The translations under genes and the position numbers were made by a program. DNA of 64,000 bases from Halomonas sp. 7T (GTDB lineage Bacteria; Pseudomonadota; Gammaproteobacteria; Pseudomonadales; Halomonadaceae): positions 1,550,001 to 1,614,000 of the forward strand of contig NZ_CP087112.1 of the NCBI RefSeq assembly GCF_025643255.1, written 5' to 3'. Shown piece by piece: positions 24,555 through 33,521 of the stretch; position 1 is the stretch's first letter, and every line of letters starts with the position of its first letter. Under the pieces are notes generated by a model. It searched no databases, was not told the DNA's origin, and was given only the letters and a program-made list of their open reading frames with translations.

Positions 24555-25103
24555 ATGCCCCCACGCAACAAGGTGTTCGACCTGCCCCAAGAGGTACGCG
24601 AACAGCTAAACGAGAAGCTGGTAAGCAGCGGTTTTCAGGGCTACGAAGCGTTAGCCGGTTGGCTAAGCGAGCGCGGTTATAACGTTTCAAAGTCGAGCGT
24701 GCATCGCTATGGCCAGGACTTGCAGGAAGAGTTCGAGGAAGCCATGGGTGACGTGCGTAAAACCACCGAGCTAGCCCGCGCCATGGCATCGGAAGGCGAA
24801 GACGAAAGCGGCCACTTGATCGACGCGACTGCCCGGATCGTGCAAGACCAGCTGCTGCGTATCTCCATCGCGATGCGTAAAGCTGAGCATGAACCCGATG
24901 TGGCAGCAAAGCACCTTTCCAGCGTGACCAAAGCCCTGGCCGATATTGGCCGCGTTTCGCTTAGCCAGAAAAAATGGGCTAAGGAGTTGCGGGTGGAAGT
25001 CGCTAAAGAGGCGGCAGAGAAAGCGGAAACCAGCATGGCCACGCAAGGCATGAGCCGTGAAGCCATTGATTCCATCAAGCGCGACATCTTGGGGATTGCC
25101 TAA
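24555..25103 (+). CDS. Terminase small subunit (Mu gp27, DUF3486)
   Basis: This 182-residue protein corresponds to Mu gp27, the DNA-recognition subunit of the packaging motor. The N-terminus (KVFDLPQEVREQLNEKLVSSGFQGYEALAGWLSERGYNVSKSSVHRYGQ) forms the expected HTH; the remainder is helical (RIVQDQLLRISIAMRKAEHEPD) and ends in a basic region for contact with the large subunit. It overlaps the large subunit gene as TAATG. Confidence 0.9.
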   Translation: MPPRNKVFDLPQEVREQLNEKLVSSGFQGYEALAGWLSERGYNVSKSSVHRYGQDLQEEFEEAMGDVRKTTELARAMASEGEDESGHLIDATARIVQDQLLRISIAMRKAEHEPDVAAKHLSSVTKALADIGRVSLSQKKWAKELRVEVAKEAAEKAETSMATQGMSREAIDSIKRDILGIA

Positions 25104-26641
25104 TGAGCGCCGCACCTTCTACAGCGCCCGCAGCCGCGCTACCTGAATCCGTTCTGCTGCCTTACCAAAAGGCATGGATCGAAGACACCTCCGATCTCAA
25201 GATCGCCGAGAAAAGCCGCCGTACCGGCTTAACCTGGGGCGAAGCCGCCGATGCCGTACTAACGGCCAGCAGTGCCAAAGCTGCCGGGGGCACCAACCAC
25301 TTCTATGTGGGCAGCAACAAAGACATGGCCATCGAATTTATCGATGCCTGCGCCATGTGGGCCAAGGCATTCAACCGCGCTGCCAGCCACATCCAGGAAG
25401 AGCTGTACCAAGATGAGGATAAAGACATCCTCACCTTCAACATCCACTTTGCTAGCGGCTTCAAAATCCAAGCGCTTAGCTCGCGCCCCAGCAACATGCG
25501 TGGCCGCCAGGGTAACGTCACCATTGACGAAGCCGCGTTCCATGACCAGCTCGCCGAAGTGCTCAAAGCCGCACTAGCCCTCACCATGTGGGGTGCCAAG
25601 GTGCGCCTGATCAGTACCCACAACGGCGTCGAGAACGTCTTCAATGAGCTGATCCAGAACAGCCGTGCTGGCAAGCAGCGCTACAGCGTTCACCGCATCA
25701 CGCTGGATGACGCCTGCGAGCAAGGGCTCTATCAGCGCATTTGCCAAGTGCGCGGCAAGCCCTGGAGCTTGGAAGCGGAAGAGCAGTGGAAAGCCAACCT
25801 GCTGAACGACACGGCCTCGCGGGAAGACGCGCTAGAAGAGTACTACTGCGTACCCAAGGCAGGCGGCGGTGCTTACCTTTCCCGCGCCATGATTGAAGCG
25901 CGCATGGTCGATGCGCCGGTCATACGCTTTGAAGGCAGCGCCGAATTCAACGCAGTACCCGAGCACTACCGCGCCCTGGAAATAAACGCCTGGTGTATTG
26001 AACATCTGCTGCCCCTGCTGGAAAAACTCGACCCCAAGTTGGCTCACTGCTTTGGCGAAGACTTTGGCCGCAGCGGCGATTTAACCGTGATTGCCCCCAT
26101 GGCCATCACCCAGCAGCTCGTGCGCCAGGTGCCGTTCCTGGTCGAGCTGCGAAACGTACCGTTCAAGCAGCAAGAGCAAGTGCTGTTCTTTATTGCCGAC
26201 CGCCTGCCAAAGCTACAAGGCGGCGCGCTGGATGGTCGTGGCAACGGCCAATACCTGGCCGAGCAGGCAGCCGAGCGCTACGGCAGCATTGTGGAAGTGG
26301 TCATGCTTTCCCAGAGCTGGTACCTGAACAACATGCCCCCCTTCAAAGCCGCGTTTGAAGATGAGCTGATCACACTGCCCCGCGACAGCAACGTGGTCGA
26401 TGACCTTCGCGCCCTGCAAGTCATCAAGGGCGTGCCCAAGCTGCCCGATGCCAAAACCGGCGACAGCAAAGACCGCCACGGCGATGCCGCTATTGCACTG
26501 GCCATGGCGTACTACGCCAGCCTGATGGATATGGTACCGATTGAATTCACCCCCGCGCCCCTGCCTGGTGTTCCTAATCAGGACGACGACAGCGACGACA
26601 TTGATATGCACGGTTTTGGAATAGGAGGCGGCGCATGGTAA
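25103..26641 (+). CDS. Terminase large subunit (Mu gp28)
   Basis: This 512-residue packaging motor has an N-terminal ATPase and a C-terminal nuclease. The Walker A-like loop is KSRRTGLTWGEA (about 37-48). Walker B is VTIDEAAFHDQ (about 140-150). RNase H-like nuclease acidic residues appear in CFGEDFGRSGDLTV (about 318), in GALDGRGNGQYLAEQA and in KDRHGDAAIALAMAYY (about 457-472). It is expected to pack DNA by headful from the prophage end. It overlaps the portal gene by 7 bp. Confidence 0.95.
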   Translation: MSAAPSTAPAAALPESVLLPYQKAWIEDTSDLKIAEKSRRTGLTWGEAADAVLTASSAKAAGGTNHFYVGSNKDMAIEFIDACAMWAKAFNRAASHIQEELYQDEDKDILTFNIHFASGFKIQALSSRPSNMRGRQGNVTIDEAAFHDQLAEVLKAALALTMWGAKVRLISTHNGVENVFNELIQNSRAGKQRYSVHRITLDDACEQGLYQRICQVRGKPWSLEAEEQWKANLLNDTASREDALEEYYCVPKAGGGAYLSRAMIEARMVDAPVIRFEGSAEFNAVPEHYRALEINAWCIEHLLPLLEKLDPKLAHCFGEDFGRSGDLTVIAPMAITQQLVRQVPFLVELRNVPFKQQEQVLFFIADRLPKLQGGALDGRGNGQYLAEQAAERYGSIVEVVMLSQSWYLNNMPPFKAAFEDELITLPRDSNVVDDLRALQVIKGVPKLPDAKTGDSKDRHGDAAIALAMAYYASLMDMVPIEFTPAPLPGVPNQDDDSDDIDMHGFGIGGGAW

Positions 26642-28239
26642 GCCCTAAAGCACTCATCAAGCGGTTATTCGGCAGCGACAGCCAGGCGCTGGAGGAAGAA
26701 CAAACCCAGGATGCACGTATTGGCCAGCTCAAGCGCGAGTTCGCCGAGCACCCCACCAAAGGGCTAACGCCTGCGCGCTTGTACCAGATATTGGAAGCCG
26801 CCGAGCAAGGCGACCTGAAGGCGCAGTCTGAACTCTTTGACGATATGGAAGAGAAAGACGCCCAGATCGGAGCCGACCTGGGCAAGCGTCGCCAGCTAGC
26901 CGCCGAGCTTGAATGGCAGATCGTACCGCCCGATAACGCCACCGCTGTAGAGAAGCGCGCCACTGAGCAAGCCATTGAAGTATTCAGCGCGCTGGAAGTC
27001 GAAGACCTTATTCTTGATCTCGGTACCGGCATCGGCCACGGCTGGGCCAACCTAGAGCTACCGTGGCAGCGCGACGGCGCACTGCGCTATATCGAACAGC
27101 CCACGCTGCGCCCACATTCATGGTTCCGCTTACACCCCGATGACCAGAACTGCATCACCCTTCGCGATAACAGCGCAACCGGTGCCGAGCTGTGGCCACT
27201 CGGCTGGGTGCAACACCGCCACCGTGCAAAGTCCGGCTACGTTGCCCGCATGGGTTTACACCGCATGCTGGCATGGCCGTACTTGTTTCAGAACTATGCG
27301 CTCGGGGATCTGGCTCAACTGCTGGAAATCTATGGCCTACCGGCACGCATCGGTAAGTACCCGAAAAACGCGACTGAAAAAGAGAAAGCCACGCTGCTGC
27401 GTGCCGTCGTCACCTTGGGCCAGAACGCCGCTGGCATTATCCCTGAAGGCATGGCCATCGACTTTACCGAGGCAGCGGGTAAAGGCAGCTCTGCCGATAT
27501 TTACAAAACGATGATGGATTGGTGCGAACGCGCCAAGGCTAAAGCGATTCTAGGCGGCACCTTAACCTCCGGTACCGGTGAAGGTACGAACACAAATGCG
27601 CTGGGCAATGTTCACGAGCGAGGGCAAACCAGCCTGATTCGCTCCGACGTGCGCCAATACGCGGGCAGTATCCGCAATAGCATCCTGTGGCCCATGGCGG
27701 CGCTTAACTTCGGTATTGATAAGCCAAACCGCGCCCCCCGTTTCTTTTTGGATACGGGCGAAACCGAGGATCTTGAACGCCTATCGAAGTCACTGCCCAC
27801 CTTTGTGGACATGGGCGCGAAGATCCCGCTGTGGTGGCTTCATGAGAAAAGCGGCATCCCCAAAGCCGCCGAAGGTGAAGAGGTGCTGATGCCAAAGGCA
27901 GCGCCAAATTCCTTTGGTGCGCTACGTTTGGCACAATCGAACCAGCCGCTCGCCGCATTGCGGCAGGCGCCCACACAGCCAGGCCAACCCAGCTACTACC
28001 GTGACGCCACCCTCGACCAGCTCGACGACCAGGCGCAGCCGATTGTTGATAGTTGGGTCAACCTGGTGCAGCAGCTCGCCGAGCAAGCGGGAAGCCTAGA
28101 GCAGCTGCAAGAGATGATCGCCACGGCCTTTGATGACTTGGATGAAAGCGAGCTTGCAAGCGTGATGGCCACAGCGTTTGAAGCGGCTGCGTTAGCAGGC
28201 AGAGCCACGGTCGATGAGGAAACCGGCAATGCCGATTAG
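26635..28239 (+). CDS. Portal protein (Mu gp29, DUF935)
   Basis: This 534-residue protein matches the DUF935/gp29 portal family. Typical segments are DLKAQSELFDDMEEKDAQIGADLGKRRQLAAELEWQIVPP near the start, HRMLAWPYLFQNYALGDLAQLLEIYGLPARIGKYP in the middle, and TLTSGTGEGTNTNALGNVHE. It forms the ring through which DNA enters the head. Its C-terminus (residues 450-534) is helical and acidic. Confidence 0.94.
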   Translation: MVSPKALIKRLFGSDSQALEEEQTQDARIGQLKREFAEHPTKGLTPARLYQILEAAEQGDLKAQSELFDDMEEKDAQIGADLGKRRQLAAELEWQIVPPDNATAVEKRATEQAIEVFSALEVEDLILDLGTGIGHGWANLELPWQRDGALRYIEQPTLRPHSWFRLHPDDQNCITLRDNSATGAELWPLGWVQHRHRAKSGYVARMGLHRMLAWPYLFQNYALGDLAQLLEIYGLPARIGKYPKNATEKEKATLLRAVVTLGQNAAGIIPEGMAIDFTEAAGKGSSADIYKTMMDWCERAKAKAILGGTLTSGTGEGTNTNALGNVHERGQTSLIRSDVRQYAGSIRNSILWPMAALNFGIDKPNRAPRFFLDTGETEDLERLSKSLPTFVDMGAKIPLWWLHEKSGIPKAAEGEEVLMPKAAPNSFGALRLAQSNQPLAALRQAPTQPGQPSYYRDATLDQLDDQAQPIVDSWVNLVQQLAEQAGSLEQLQEMIATAFDDLDESELASVMATAFEAAALAGRATVDEETGNAD

Positions 28240-29395
28240 TGCCCAGTTCCGTCGGCCTTTTCCTGAGCAGGTCAGCTTCTTTCGTAACAAGCTGAACTTG
28301 CCCACGACCCGCTCCGGGCAAATCACCCGCGACCAAAACGACGCCGCCTTTGTGGTGGCCGGTGCCACGAAAGCCGACCTGCTGGCGGATCTGCGCGGTG
28401 CCGTCGATGACGCCATCAGCAACGGCCAAAGCCTCGGCGAGTTCCGCCAGCAGTTCAATGAGATCGTGTCGAAACGCGGATGGACGGGCTGGACAGGCGA
28501 AGGCAGCAAAGCAGGTCGCGCCTGGCGCACCCGGCTTATTTACAAGACGAACCTGGATACCAGCTACGCCGCTGGCCGCTGGGCGCAGATGACCGACCCA
28601 GATGTGGTGCGCCTGCGCCCGTATTGGCGTTACGTACACAACACGGTCGAGAACCCACGCGTGCAGCACAAGCGCTGGCACAATTTGGTGCTACGCGCCG
28701 ATGACCCATGGTGGCAAACCCACTATGCGCCCAATGGATTCGGCTGCAACTGCGGTGTGGAAACGCTTAACGAGCGCGGCCTGCGTCGCCTGGGCAAAGA
28801 CGGCCCGGACACTGCACCGAATGACGGCACCTATGAGCACGTCGATAACACCACCGGCGAAGTCGTCACCGTTCCCAACGGCATCCAACCCGGCTGGGAC
28901 TACGCACCAGGGCAAACAGCAACCGAGCGTGCGATCGCCGCCCGCCTTAACCGCCTGGATAGTGTAGAGGCCACCATCGCCCGGCAACACGTTACCGACT
29001 TGGTAGCAGCGCCTTTATTCAACCGCTTCTGGAATGGCGAGGTGCGAGGCGAATATCCGGTGGCGGTGGTACCACCTGTCGAACGCCAAGTGTTAGGGGC
29101 AGAAAGCCCCGTGGTGCTGCTCTCTCAAGAGAGCCTAACGGCGCACAAAATTAGCCACCCCGAGGTGGGGCTTGAGGACTACCGCCGGATTCAGAAGATA
29201 CTGGATGAAGGCGAGGTGTACCAACGCGAAGGCGAACCAGGGCGCATGGTCTATCTAAGCCTGGGCGAACGGCTATACAGAGCCGCATTAAAGCGCACAG
29301 GCGATGGCAAGAAGAACTATTTCCTCACACTGTTTATCGTGAGCGATGAAAAAGCCGAGCGGGAAGTCAGGCAGAAGATGGAGCGTGTGCGCTAG
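28229..29395 (+). CDS. Minor head protein F (Mu gp30) with C-terminal nuclease-like domain
   Basis: This head morphogenesis protein of 388 residues belongs to the SPP1 gp7/Mu F family. The core (about 20-270) includes LPTTRSGQITRDQNDAAF, WRTRLIYKTNLDTSYAAGRWAQM, RPYWRYVHNTVENPRVQHKRWHNLVL and HYAPNGFGCNCGVETL, the usual cysteine motif. The last about 95 residues are additional: SQESLTAHKISHPEVGLEDYRRIQKILDEG...KKNYFLTLFIVSDEKAERE, resembling the barnase/EndoU/colicin/RelE-like (PBECR) nuclease domains attached to phage head proteins. The ATG at 28229 lies inside the portal gene; an upstream ATG at 28214 is an alternative. Confidence 0.9.
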   Translation: MPISAQFRRPFPEQVSFFRNKLNLPTTRSGQITRDQNDAAFVVAGATKADLLADLRGAVDDAISNGQSLGEFRQQFNEIVSKRGWTGWTGEGSKAGRAWRTRLIYKTNLDTSYAAGRWAQMTDPDVVRLRPYWRYVHNTVENPRVQHKRWHNLVLRADDPWWQTHYAPNGFGCNCGVETLNERGLRRLGKDGPDTAPNDGTYEHVDNTTGEVVTVPNGIQPGWDYAPGQTATERAIAARLNRLDSVEATIARQHVTDLVAAPLFNRFWNGEVRGEYPVAVVPPVERQVLGAESPVVLLSQESLTAHKISHPEVGLEDYRRIQKILDEGEVYQREGEPGRMVYLSLGERLYRAALKRTGDGKKNYFLTLFIVSDEKAEREVRQKMERVR

Positions 29396-29509
29396 AGAAG
29401 AACGTGGTGCAACGCTGGTTCGCCATCCCCAGATACCTCATCTGCTTTCGCAGGGTACACCAGGCGAATATTGGTCTTTTGCACCACACGAACAGTATAG
29501 GAGAGAACC

Positions 29510-29950
29510 GTGATCACCATCAACGCTAATACCGATGCCATCGAACGCGCCATCACCGACCTGATGAGCAAGGGCGAAAATCTCACCGCGCCGATGAAGA
29601 GCATCGGTGAAGAGATGATCAACCGCACTCAGCAACGCTTCCGCGATAAAGAAGCGCCAGACGGCACGCCCTGGGCAGCTAACTCCCCCGTCACTGAGAA
29701 GCGCAAAGGGCATGGCCGAGTACTCGAAGGCGAGAGCAATGAGCTTTCCAAACAGTTCAGCTACTCGGCTGCTAGCGATAGCGTCGAATGGGGCAGCCTG
29801 ATGGTCTACGCCGCGATGCAAAACTACGGTGGTACCAAAGCGGAGTTCCCGCATCTCTGGGGCGACATACCAGGGCGTGAGTTTATCGGCTTCTCAGATG
29901 ACGACGAAGACGAAGTGTTGGGCATCCTCGCTGATCATTTGAGTCTCTAA
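29510..29950 (+). CDS. Virion morphogenesis protein G (Mu gp31-like)
   Basis: This 146-residue protein belongs to the phage virion morphogenesis (G) family, which acts at the head-tail junction as a tail-completion factor. Recognisable parts are APMKSIGEEMINRTQQRFRDKEAPDGTPWAANSP, the RVLEGESNELSKQF segment and the C-terminal PGREFIGFSDDDEDEVLGIL. It starts at a GTG with GGAGAG upstream. In Mu-like phages the protease gene normally follows directly; here 1.8 kb of cargo separates them. Confidence 0.9.
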   Translation: MITINANTDAIERAITDLMSKGENLTAPMKSIGEEMINRTQQRFRDKEAPDGTPWAANSPVTEKRKGHGRVLEGESNELSKQFSYSAASDSVEWGSLMVYAAMQNYGGTKAEFPHLWGDIPGREFIGFSDDDEDEVLGILADHLSL

Positions 29951-30105
29951 CGCCGCCTCGCAACGTGGCCTTATAAGCGCCGCTAAGGCGCTACCCGCTA
30001 CGTTGGCCCGGCTTTTATACGTAAGGCGCGTTAGACGTGCGTTAGATGTCGATATACGATTTATTTAAGGTCATGATAGACTCTCGCGCCTAAGGAGTAG
30101 GCTAC

Positions 30106-30726
30106 ATGAAAGACATTGACATTCGTCGAGCGCTTTTTGCTGGTGCTCTCAAACAGCATCAGTCAGAGCCTGACACTCGCATAGTGGAAGAGCTTGGACT
30201 TAACCATGGAGAAGCACGGATCGACGTTGCTGTAGTCAACGGCGTAATCCATGGCTTTGAAATTAAAAGCCAAAAAGACACATTGGAGCGACTCCCAACA
30301 CAGCTTCCCATTTACTCCGCCTCTCTCGATTATGTAACTTTAGTGGTACATGAAAGTCATGTTAAAAAAGCTTGCGAGCTAATTCCCAAATGGTGGGGAG
30401 TACAGGTGGTTAAAGGTACTGCTGAAGCTGTGACATTCCACCAAAGGCGAAGCTCTAAACCAAATCCTTCAGTAGACCCAATGTGCCTGCTTAGGCTTCT
30501 TTGGAAAGAGGAAGCACTTCAGATTTTGGAAGATTCGGGAATAAAACGGGGATATAAAAGCAAGCAAAAGGATGTAATCTACAAGAAGATTCTTGATGAA
30601 TTGAGCCCGACTGTTATCGGGCTCAAAGTTCGTCAAGCATTAAAGTCCAGAGAGAATTGGAGAATAGATTTCACGCCACATAGTTCGGCGCTTGACCCTG
30701 TTGAAGCTGTCGAACAACAAAAGTGA
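30106..30726 (+). CDS. sce7726 family protein, PD-(D/E)XK-like (cargo)
   Basis: This 206-residue protein matches the sce7726 family: DIRRAL...DTRIVEELGLNHGEARIDVAVVNGVIHGFEIKSQKDTLERLPTQ, then VTLVVHESH and PKWWGV. D40, E52 and K54 make a D-x11-E-x-K arrangement like PD-(D/E)XK nucleases, so it may cut or bind DNA; catalysis is inferred. The gene has a clear AAGGAG ribosome site, is richer in A+T than its neighbours, and interrupts the head gene order between G and the protease. Its end overlaps the end of the opposing beta-family gene by 56 bp. The pair is probably one cargo module. Confidence 0.85.
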   Translation: MKDIDIRRALFAGALKQHQSEPDTRIVEELGLNHGEARIDVAVVNGVIHGFEIKSQKDTLERLPTQLPIYSASLDYVTLVVHESHVKKACELIPKWWGVQVVKGTAEAVTFHQRRSSKPNPSVDPMCLLRLLWKEEALQILEDSGIKRGYKSKQKDVIYKKILDELSPTVIGLKVRQALKSRENWRIDFTPHSSALDPVEAVEQQK

Positions 30727-31768
30727 GATGGTGGTTGGTAGCGTCACGACGCCATTGAGATGCATTACCTACTGACTCTGTTTTATTAGCTCGCTTGGAG
30801 TAAATCTCGTCTCCAAAACTGAAGCCTGCACCTCTATAACAAGGGTGAGCTATTAACTGTTGGCATAAGCCAAAAATTTGCTCAAACCCATATTTTTTAA
30901 CGCCCCGCCCTTTGAAAATCACCCACGTATCTTCTGATGTATATCGAATATTGGCCGACATTTGCATTGTGCGAGGATCCAAATCCGCTATCTCTGGATG
31001 AGCAATTGCATAGTCACCATACAGTGGCAGCCTTTCCAGCCTTCTATTGTGGTAATCCTGCGACACACGTTCCCACATTAGCCAGTCTGCACGTTGGATG
31101 GTACTAATTCCAACGCCCTGGCCGGACATATTTTCAGGGAAACCTGAGGCAGCTAAAACAAGAGTTCTCCATTGATTAATATGAGGTAACTGATTAAGTA
31201 AGTGGCGGCATGAGATAACTGCCCTATCTATTTCAGCTGCACCTACAGATCCCACATCTAAAACTAGGTCAACATCTTCTGGATGGAGTTCTAACTTTGC
31301 AAGTGTTGAATCAAGAAGCTGCGTAAGATCAGGTTCATCACCAGCGGCTTCATCAAGCCTTATGCATACGCCTCGGCCGTCTTTTTGCACCGCTGTTTTT
31401 ATAACCTGCATTGTCTGGCTGTCATAGCTGGTCCATGCAACAGGTATAGCTTTGACATTCAATGACCGCAGCTCGTCCATGATCCATTCAAGGACATGCG
31501 AACCGTCTTGCAAAATCGGAGAGTCAAGCAGCCAACTATCAATCCAGATTGGATCTTCAGTACCCCAATGGGCTTCCATCTGCCTGGGTAATTTAGAAAC
31601 ATGTGCATCTAACTCTACCGGATCGCGAGTCTCGTCATAAACAGTTGGAATTGGAACAACTTCAGCGATTGGTGTAAGCAAAGCCTTGTCTTGGGGGTAT
31701 AGCTCTTTTAGAGCGGTATATTCACCCTGTTTCCATTTAAGGATTGGAACATAATTTATTTTCTTCAT
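30671..31768 (-). CDS. Beta family protein (cargo, opposite strand)
   Basis: This 365-residue protein resembles the phage beta protein family: NYVPILKWKQGEYTALKEL at the start, IDSWLLDSP, RLDEAAGDE, VDLVLDVGSV, WRTLVLAASGFPEN, ADWLMWERV, RLPLYGDYAIAHPE and RGAGFSFGDEIYSKRA. The repeated beta-strand/helix pattern suggests a TIM-barrel-like fold, but the biochemical role is unknown to me. It is transcribed against all late genes, from its own apparent promoter, and converges on the sce7726 gene with overlapping 3' ends. Expression in the lysogen and a role in immunity or defence are inferences. Confidence 0.85.
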   Translation of the reverse strand: MKKINYVPILKWKQGEYTALKELYPQDKALLTPIAEVVPIPTVYDETRDPVELDAHVSKLPRQMEAHWGTEDPIWIDSWLLDSPILQDGSHVLEWIMDELRSLNVKAIPVAWTSYDSQTMQVIKTAVQKDGRGVCIRLDEAAGDEPDLTQLLDSTLAKLELHPEDVDLVLDVGSVGAAEIDRAVISCRHLLNQLPHINQWRTLVLAASGFPENMSGQGVGISTIQRADWLMWERVSQDYHNRRLERLPLYGDYAIAHPEIADLDPRTMQMSANIRYTSEDTWVIFKGRGVKKYGFEQIFGLCQQLIAHPCYRGAGFSFGDEIYSKRANKTESVGNASQWRRDATNHHLTFVVRQLQQGQAPNYVA

Positions 31769-31841
31769 AAGCCACCATGCGAATTAGATTTAGGGTAAGG
31801 CTACGAATGTAGCAGCTTGCTAAGCCTTATTTCTATGGTTT

Positions 31842-31870
31842 CTAATACATACCTTAGTCTTGATGAACAA
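31842..31870 (-). promoter_or_regulatory. Possible promoter of the beta family gene
   Basis: On the minus strand TTGTTC (31865-31870) and TATTAG (31842-31847) are 17 bases apart, upstream of the beta family gene. This would let the cargo be expressed independently of the late phage operon. Confidence 0.45.
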
Positions 31871-31926
31871 AAACTCCTAAAGCGCTTTAAATCCACGCCC
31901 CGCCCTAAGCCCCCGATCATGGGGGC

Positions 31927-33033
31927 ATGAAAACACAACGCCTTCAAACAAAGCCCCGCGTCGCCGTTTGTGCTCTACGAGTGCAAGCCACCGACGACAA
32001 AACGCGCCTGATGCCTGCTGGCACCTTTCACGCACCGCGTGGGGCTGCTGAAGGCACCGGCCCATGGCATCTCTCTGCCGAGCATGCCCAAGCTATCATC
32101 CGCTTGGCCGCTGCGCGCAGTACCGACATCGCCATCGACTACGAACACCAAACCCTGTACGCCGAAAAGAACGGCCAGCCCGCGCCCGCTGCTGGCTGGG
32201 TCGACCCGCGCTCGCTTGAGTTTCGGGACGATGGCCTTTACGGCGCGATTGCCTGGACGGCCAAAGCCCGCGCAGCGATCACGCCAGGGCCAAATGGCGA
32301 ACCTGCTGAGTACCTCTACCTCTCCCCCGTTTTTCCCTACGACGCCAACGGCGTGCCGCTCGATCTGCTGCACCTGGCGTTAACCAACACCCCCGCCATT
32401 GATGAGGGCGCGGCGCAGCTTGCCGCTGCTCGGATGGCGATTACCCACGACGTCACCAATGACGCCCAGGAGATCGACACCGTGAAACGTGAGCAACTGA
32501 TTCTGACCCTTGGCCTAGCGGCTGAGGCCACCGAAGAGCAAATTGATGGCGCGATCGCCGCGCTGAAAGCCAGCGCCGCCGATGCCAAGGCATTGCGTGA
32601 GGCACTGGGTGCCAAAGATGACGCGAAGCCGGATGAAGCCGTTGCGGCCCTTAAAGCCTCCAGCGCTACCGCCGCCCCCGACATGACGCAGTTTGTGCCT
32701 GTGGCCGTGTACCAAGAAACCACCCAGCAACTGGCCGCGCTAAAAGCCAACAGCAACACCGCCGAGCTAGATGCCCTGATCAAGGAAGGCTTGGACGATG
32801 GCCGTATTCCCGGCCAAGCCACCGCCGATTGGCTGCGCGTTCAGGGCATTGCCGCTTGTAAAGCCCACCTTGAAGGCGCGCCCAGCATCGCTGCGCTCAA
32901 AGCTACCCAGACCCAGGGCAAGCCACCAGAAGGCACCAAAGAAAAAGATGGCGAACTGTCCGACACCGAGCTGGCGGTGTGCAAGGCGATGAACCTAACG
33001 CCCGAGCAGTACCGCGCCGCCAACCCAGCGTAA
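31927..33033 (+). CDS. Mu I-type prohead protease with fused scaffold region
   Basis: This 368-residue protein has an N-terminal Mu I protease domain (about 1-160): LMPAGTFHAPRG, IAIDYEHQTLYAEKNGQPAPAAGWVDPRSLEFRDDGLYG, YLYLSPVFPY and LHLALTNTPAID. The rest is an alanine-rich helical scaffold (GAIAALKASAADAKALREALG and repeated AALKA), ending in a small helical tail (DTELAVCKAMNLTPEQYRAANP). It shapes and then cleaves the prohead. An internal start at 32482 probably yields scaffold alone, as for Mu Z. Confidence 0.92.
   Translation: MKTQRLQTKPRVAVCALRVQATDDKTRLMPAGTFHAPRGAAEGTGPWHLSAEHAQAIIRLAAARSTDIAIDYEHQTLYAEKNGQPAPAAGWVDPRSLEFRDDGLYGAIAWTAKARAAITPGPNGEPAEYLYLSPVFPYDANGVPLDLLHLALTNTPAIDEGAAQLAAARMAITHDVTNDAQEIDTVKREQLILTLGLAAEATEEQIDGAIAALKASAADAKALREALGAKDDAKPDEAVAALKASSATAAPDMTQFVPVAVYQETTQQLAALKANSNTAELDALIKEGLDDGRIPGQATADWLRVQGIAACKAHLEGAPSIAALKATQTQGKPPEGTKEKDGELSDTELAVCKAMNLTPEQYRAANPA
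32482..33033 (+). CDS. Probable internally started scaffold protein (Mu Z-like)
   Basis: Within the protease gene and in the same frame, a GTG at 32482-32484 is preceded by CAGGAGA at 8 bases, a strong ribosome site in an unusual place. It would give 183 residues containing only the helical, alanine-rich scaffold part beginning VKREQLILTLG. Mu makes its scaffold Z the same way from gene I. The evidence is the site plus the precedent. Confidence 0.6.
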   Translation: MKREQLILTLGLAAEATEEQIDGAIAALKASAADAKALREALGAKDDAKPDEAVAALKASSATAAPDMTQFVPVAVYQETTQQLAALKANSNTAELDALIKEGLDDGRIPGQATADWLRVQGIAACKAHLEGAPSIAALKATQTQGKPPEGTKEKDGELSDTELAVCKAMNLTPEQYRAANPA

Positions 33034-33069
33034 TAGCTGGCCACTCTCCACACGCAAGAGGATCACACC

Positions 33070-33507
33070 GTGACCGCTGCAACCCAAAACCGAAACACCC
33101 CGCACCGCTTAGGGCTGTCTCGTGGCCATCTGGTCGCGGCGGCAACCGAAGTGTTTGCAGGCACGATCGCCGTCATCAATGCCGACGGCTTTACCGAGCC
33201 AGGCACCACCGCTACCGGCCTCACCGCTGCCGGTGTGTTCGATCACTACCAGGACAACACGTCAGGCGGCGATGGCGACCAGGTCGTGGAAGTGAAACGC
33301 GGAAACTTCCGGTTCGATAACTCGGCCAGTACCGACGAGATCACCGCCGCCGACATCGGCCAGGTTTGCTACATCGTCGATAACCAGACCGTCGCCAAAA
33401 CCGACGGCACCGCCACCCGCTCCCCCGCTGGCATTGTCGACGACGTCGACGACGCAGGCGTGTGGGTCAACATCGACCCGACTAACGGCGTGGCCGCTAG
33501 CGCGTAA
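33070..33507 (+). CDS. Probable head decoration protein (DUF2190-like)
   Basis: This 145-residue beta-rich protein lies between scaffold and major capsid. Features resembling small decoration or DUF2190 proteins are VAAATEVFAGTIAVINADGF, FDNSASTDEITAADIGQVCYIVDNQTV and SPAGIVDDVDDAGVWVNIDP. It starts at a GTG with AAGAGGAT upstream. It probably binds the outside of the capsid lattice; the family match is by eye. Confidence 0.7.
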   Translation: MTAATQNRNTPHRLGLSRGHLVAAATEVFAGTIAVINADGFTEPGTTATGLTAAGVFDHYQDNTSGGDGDQVVEVKRGNFRFDNSASTDEITAADIGQVCYIVDNQTVAKTDGTATRSPAGIVDDVDDAGVWVNIDPTNGVAASA

Positions 33508-33521
33508 TAAGGACTGCCTAC

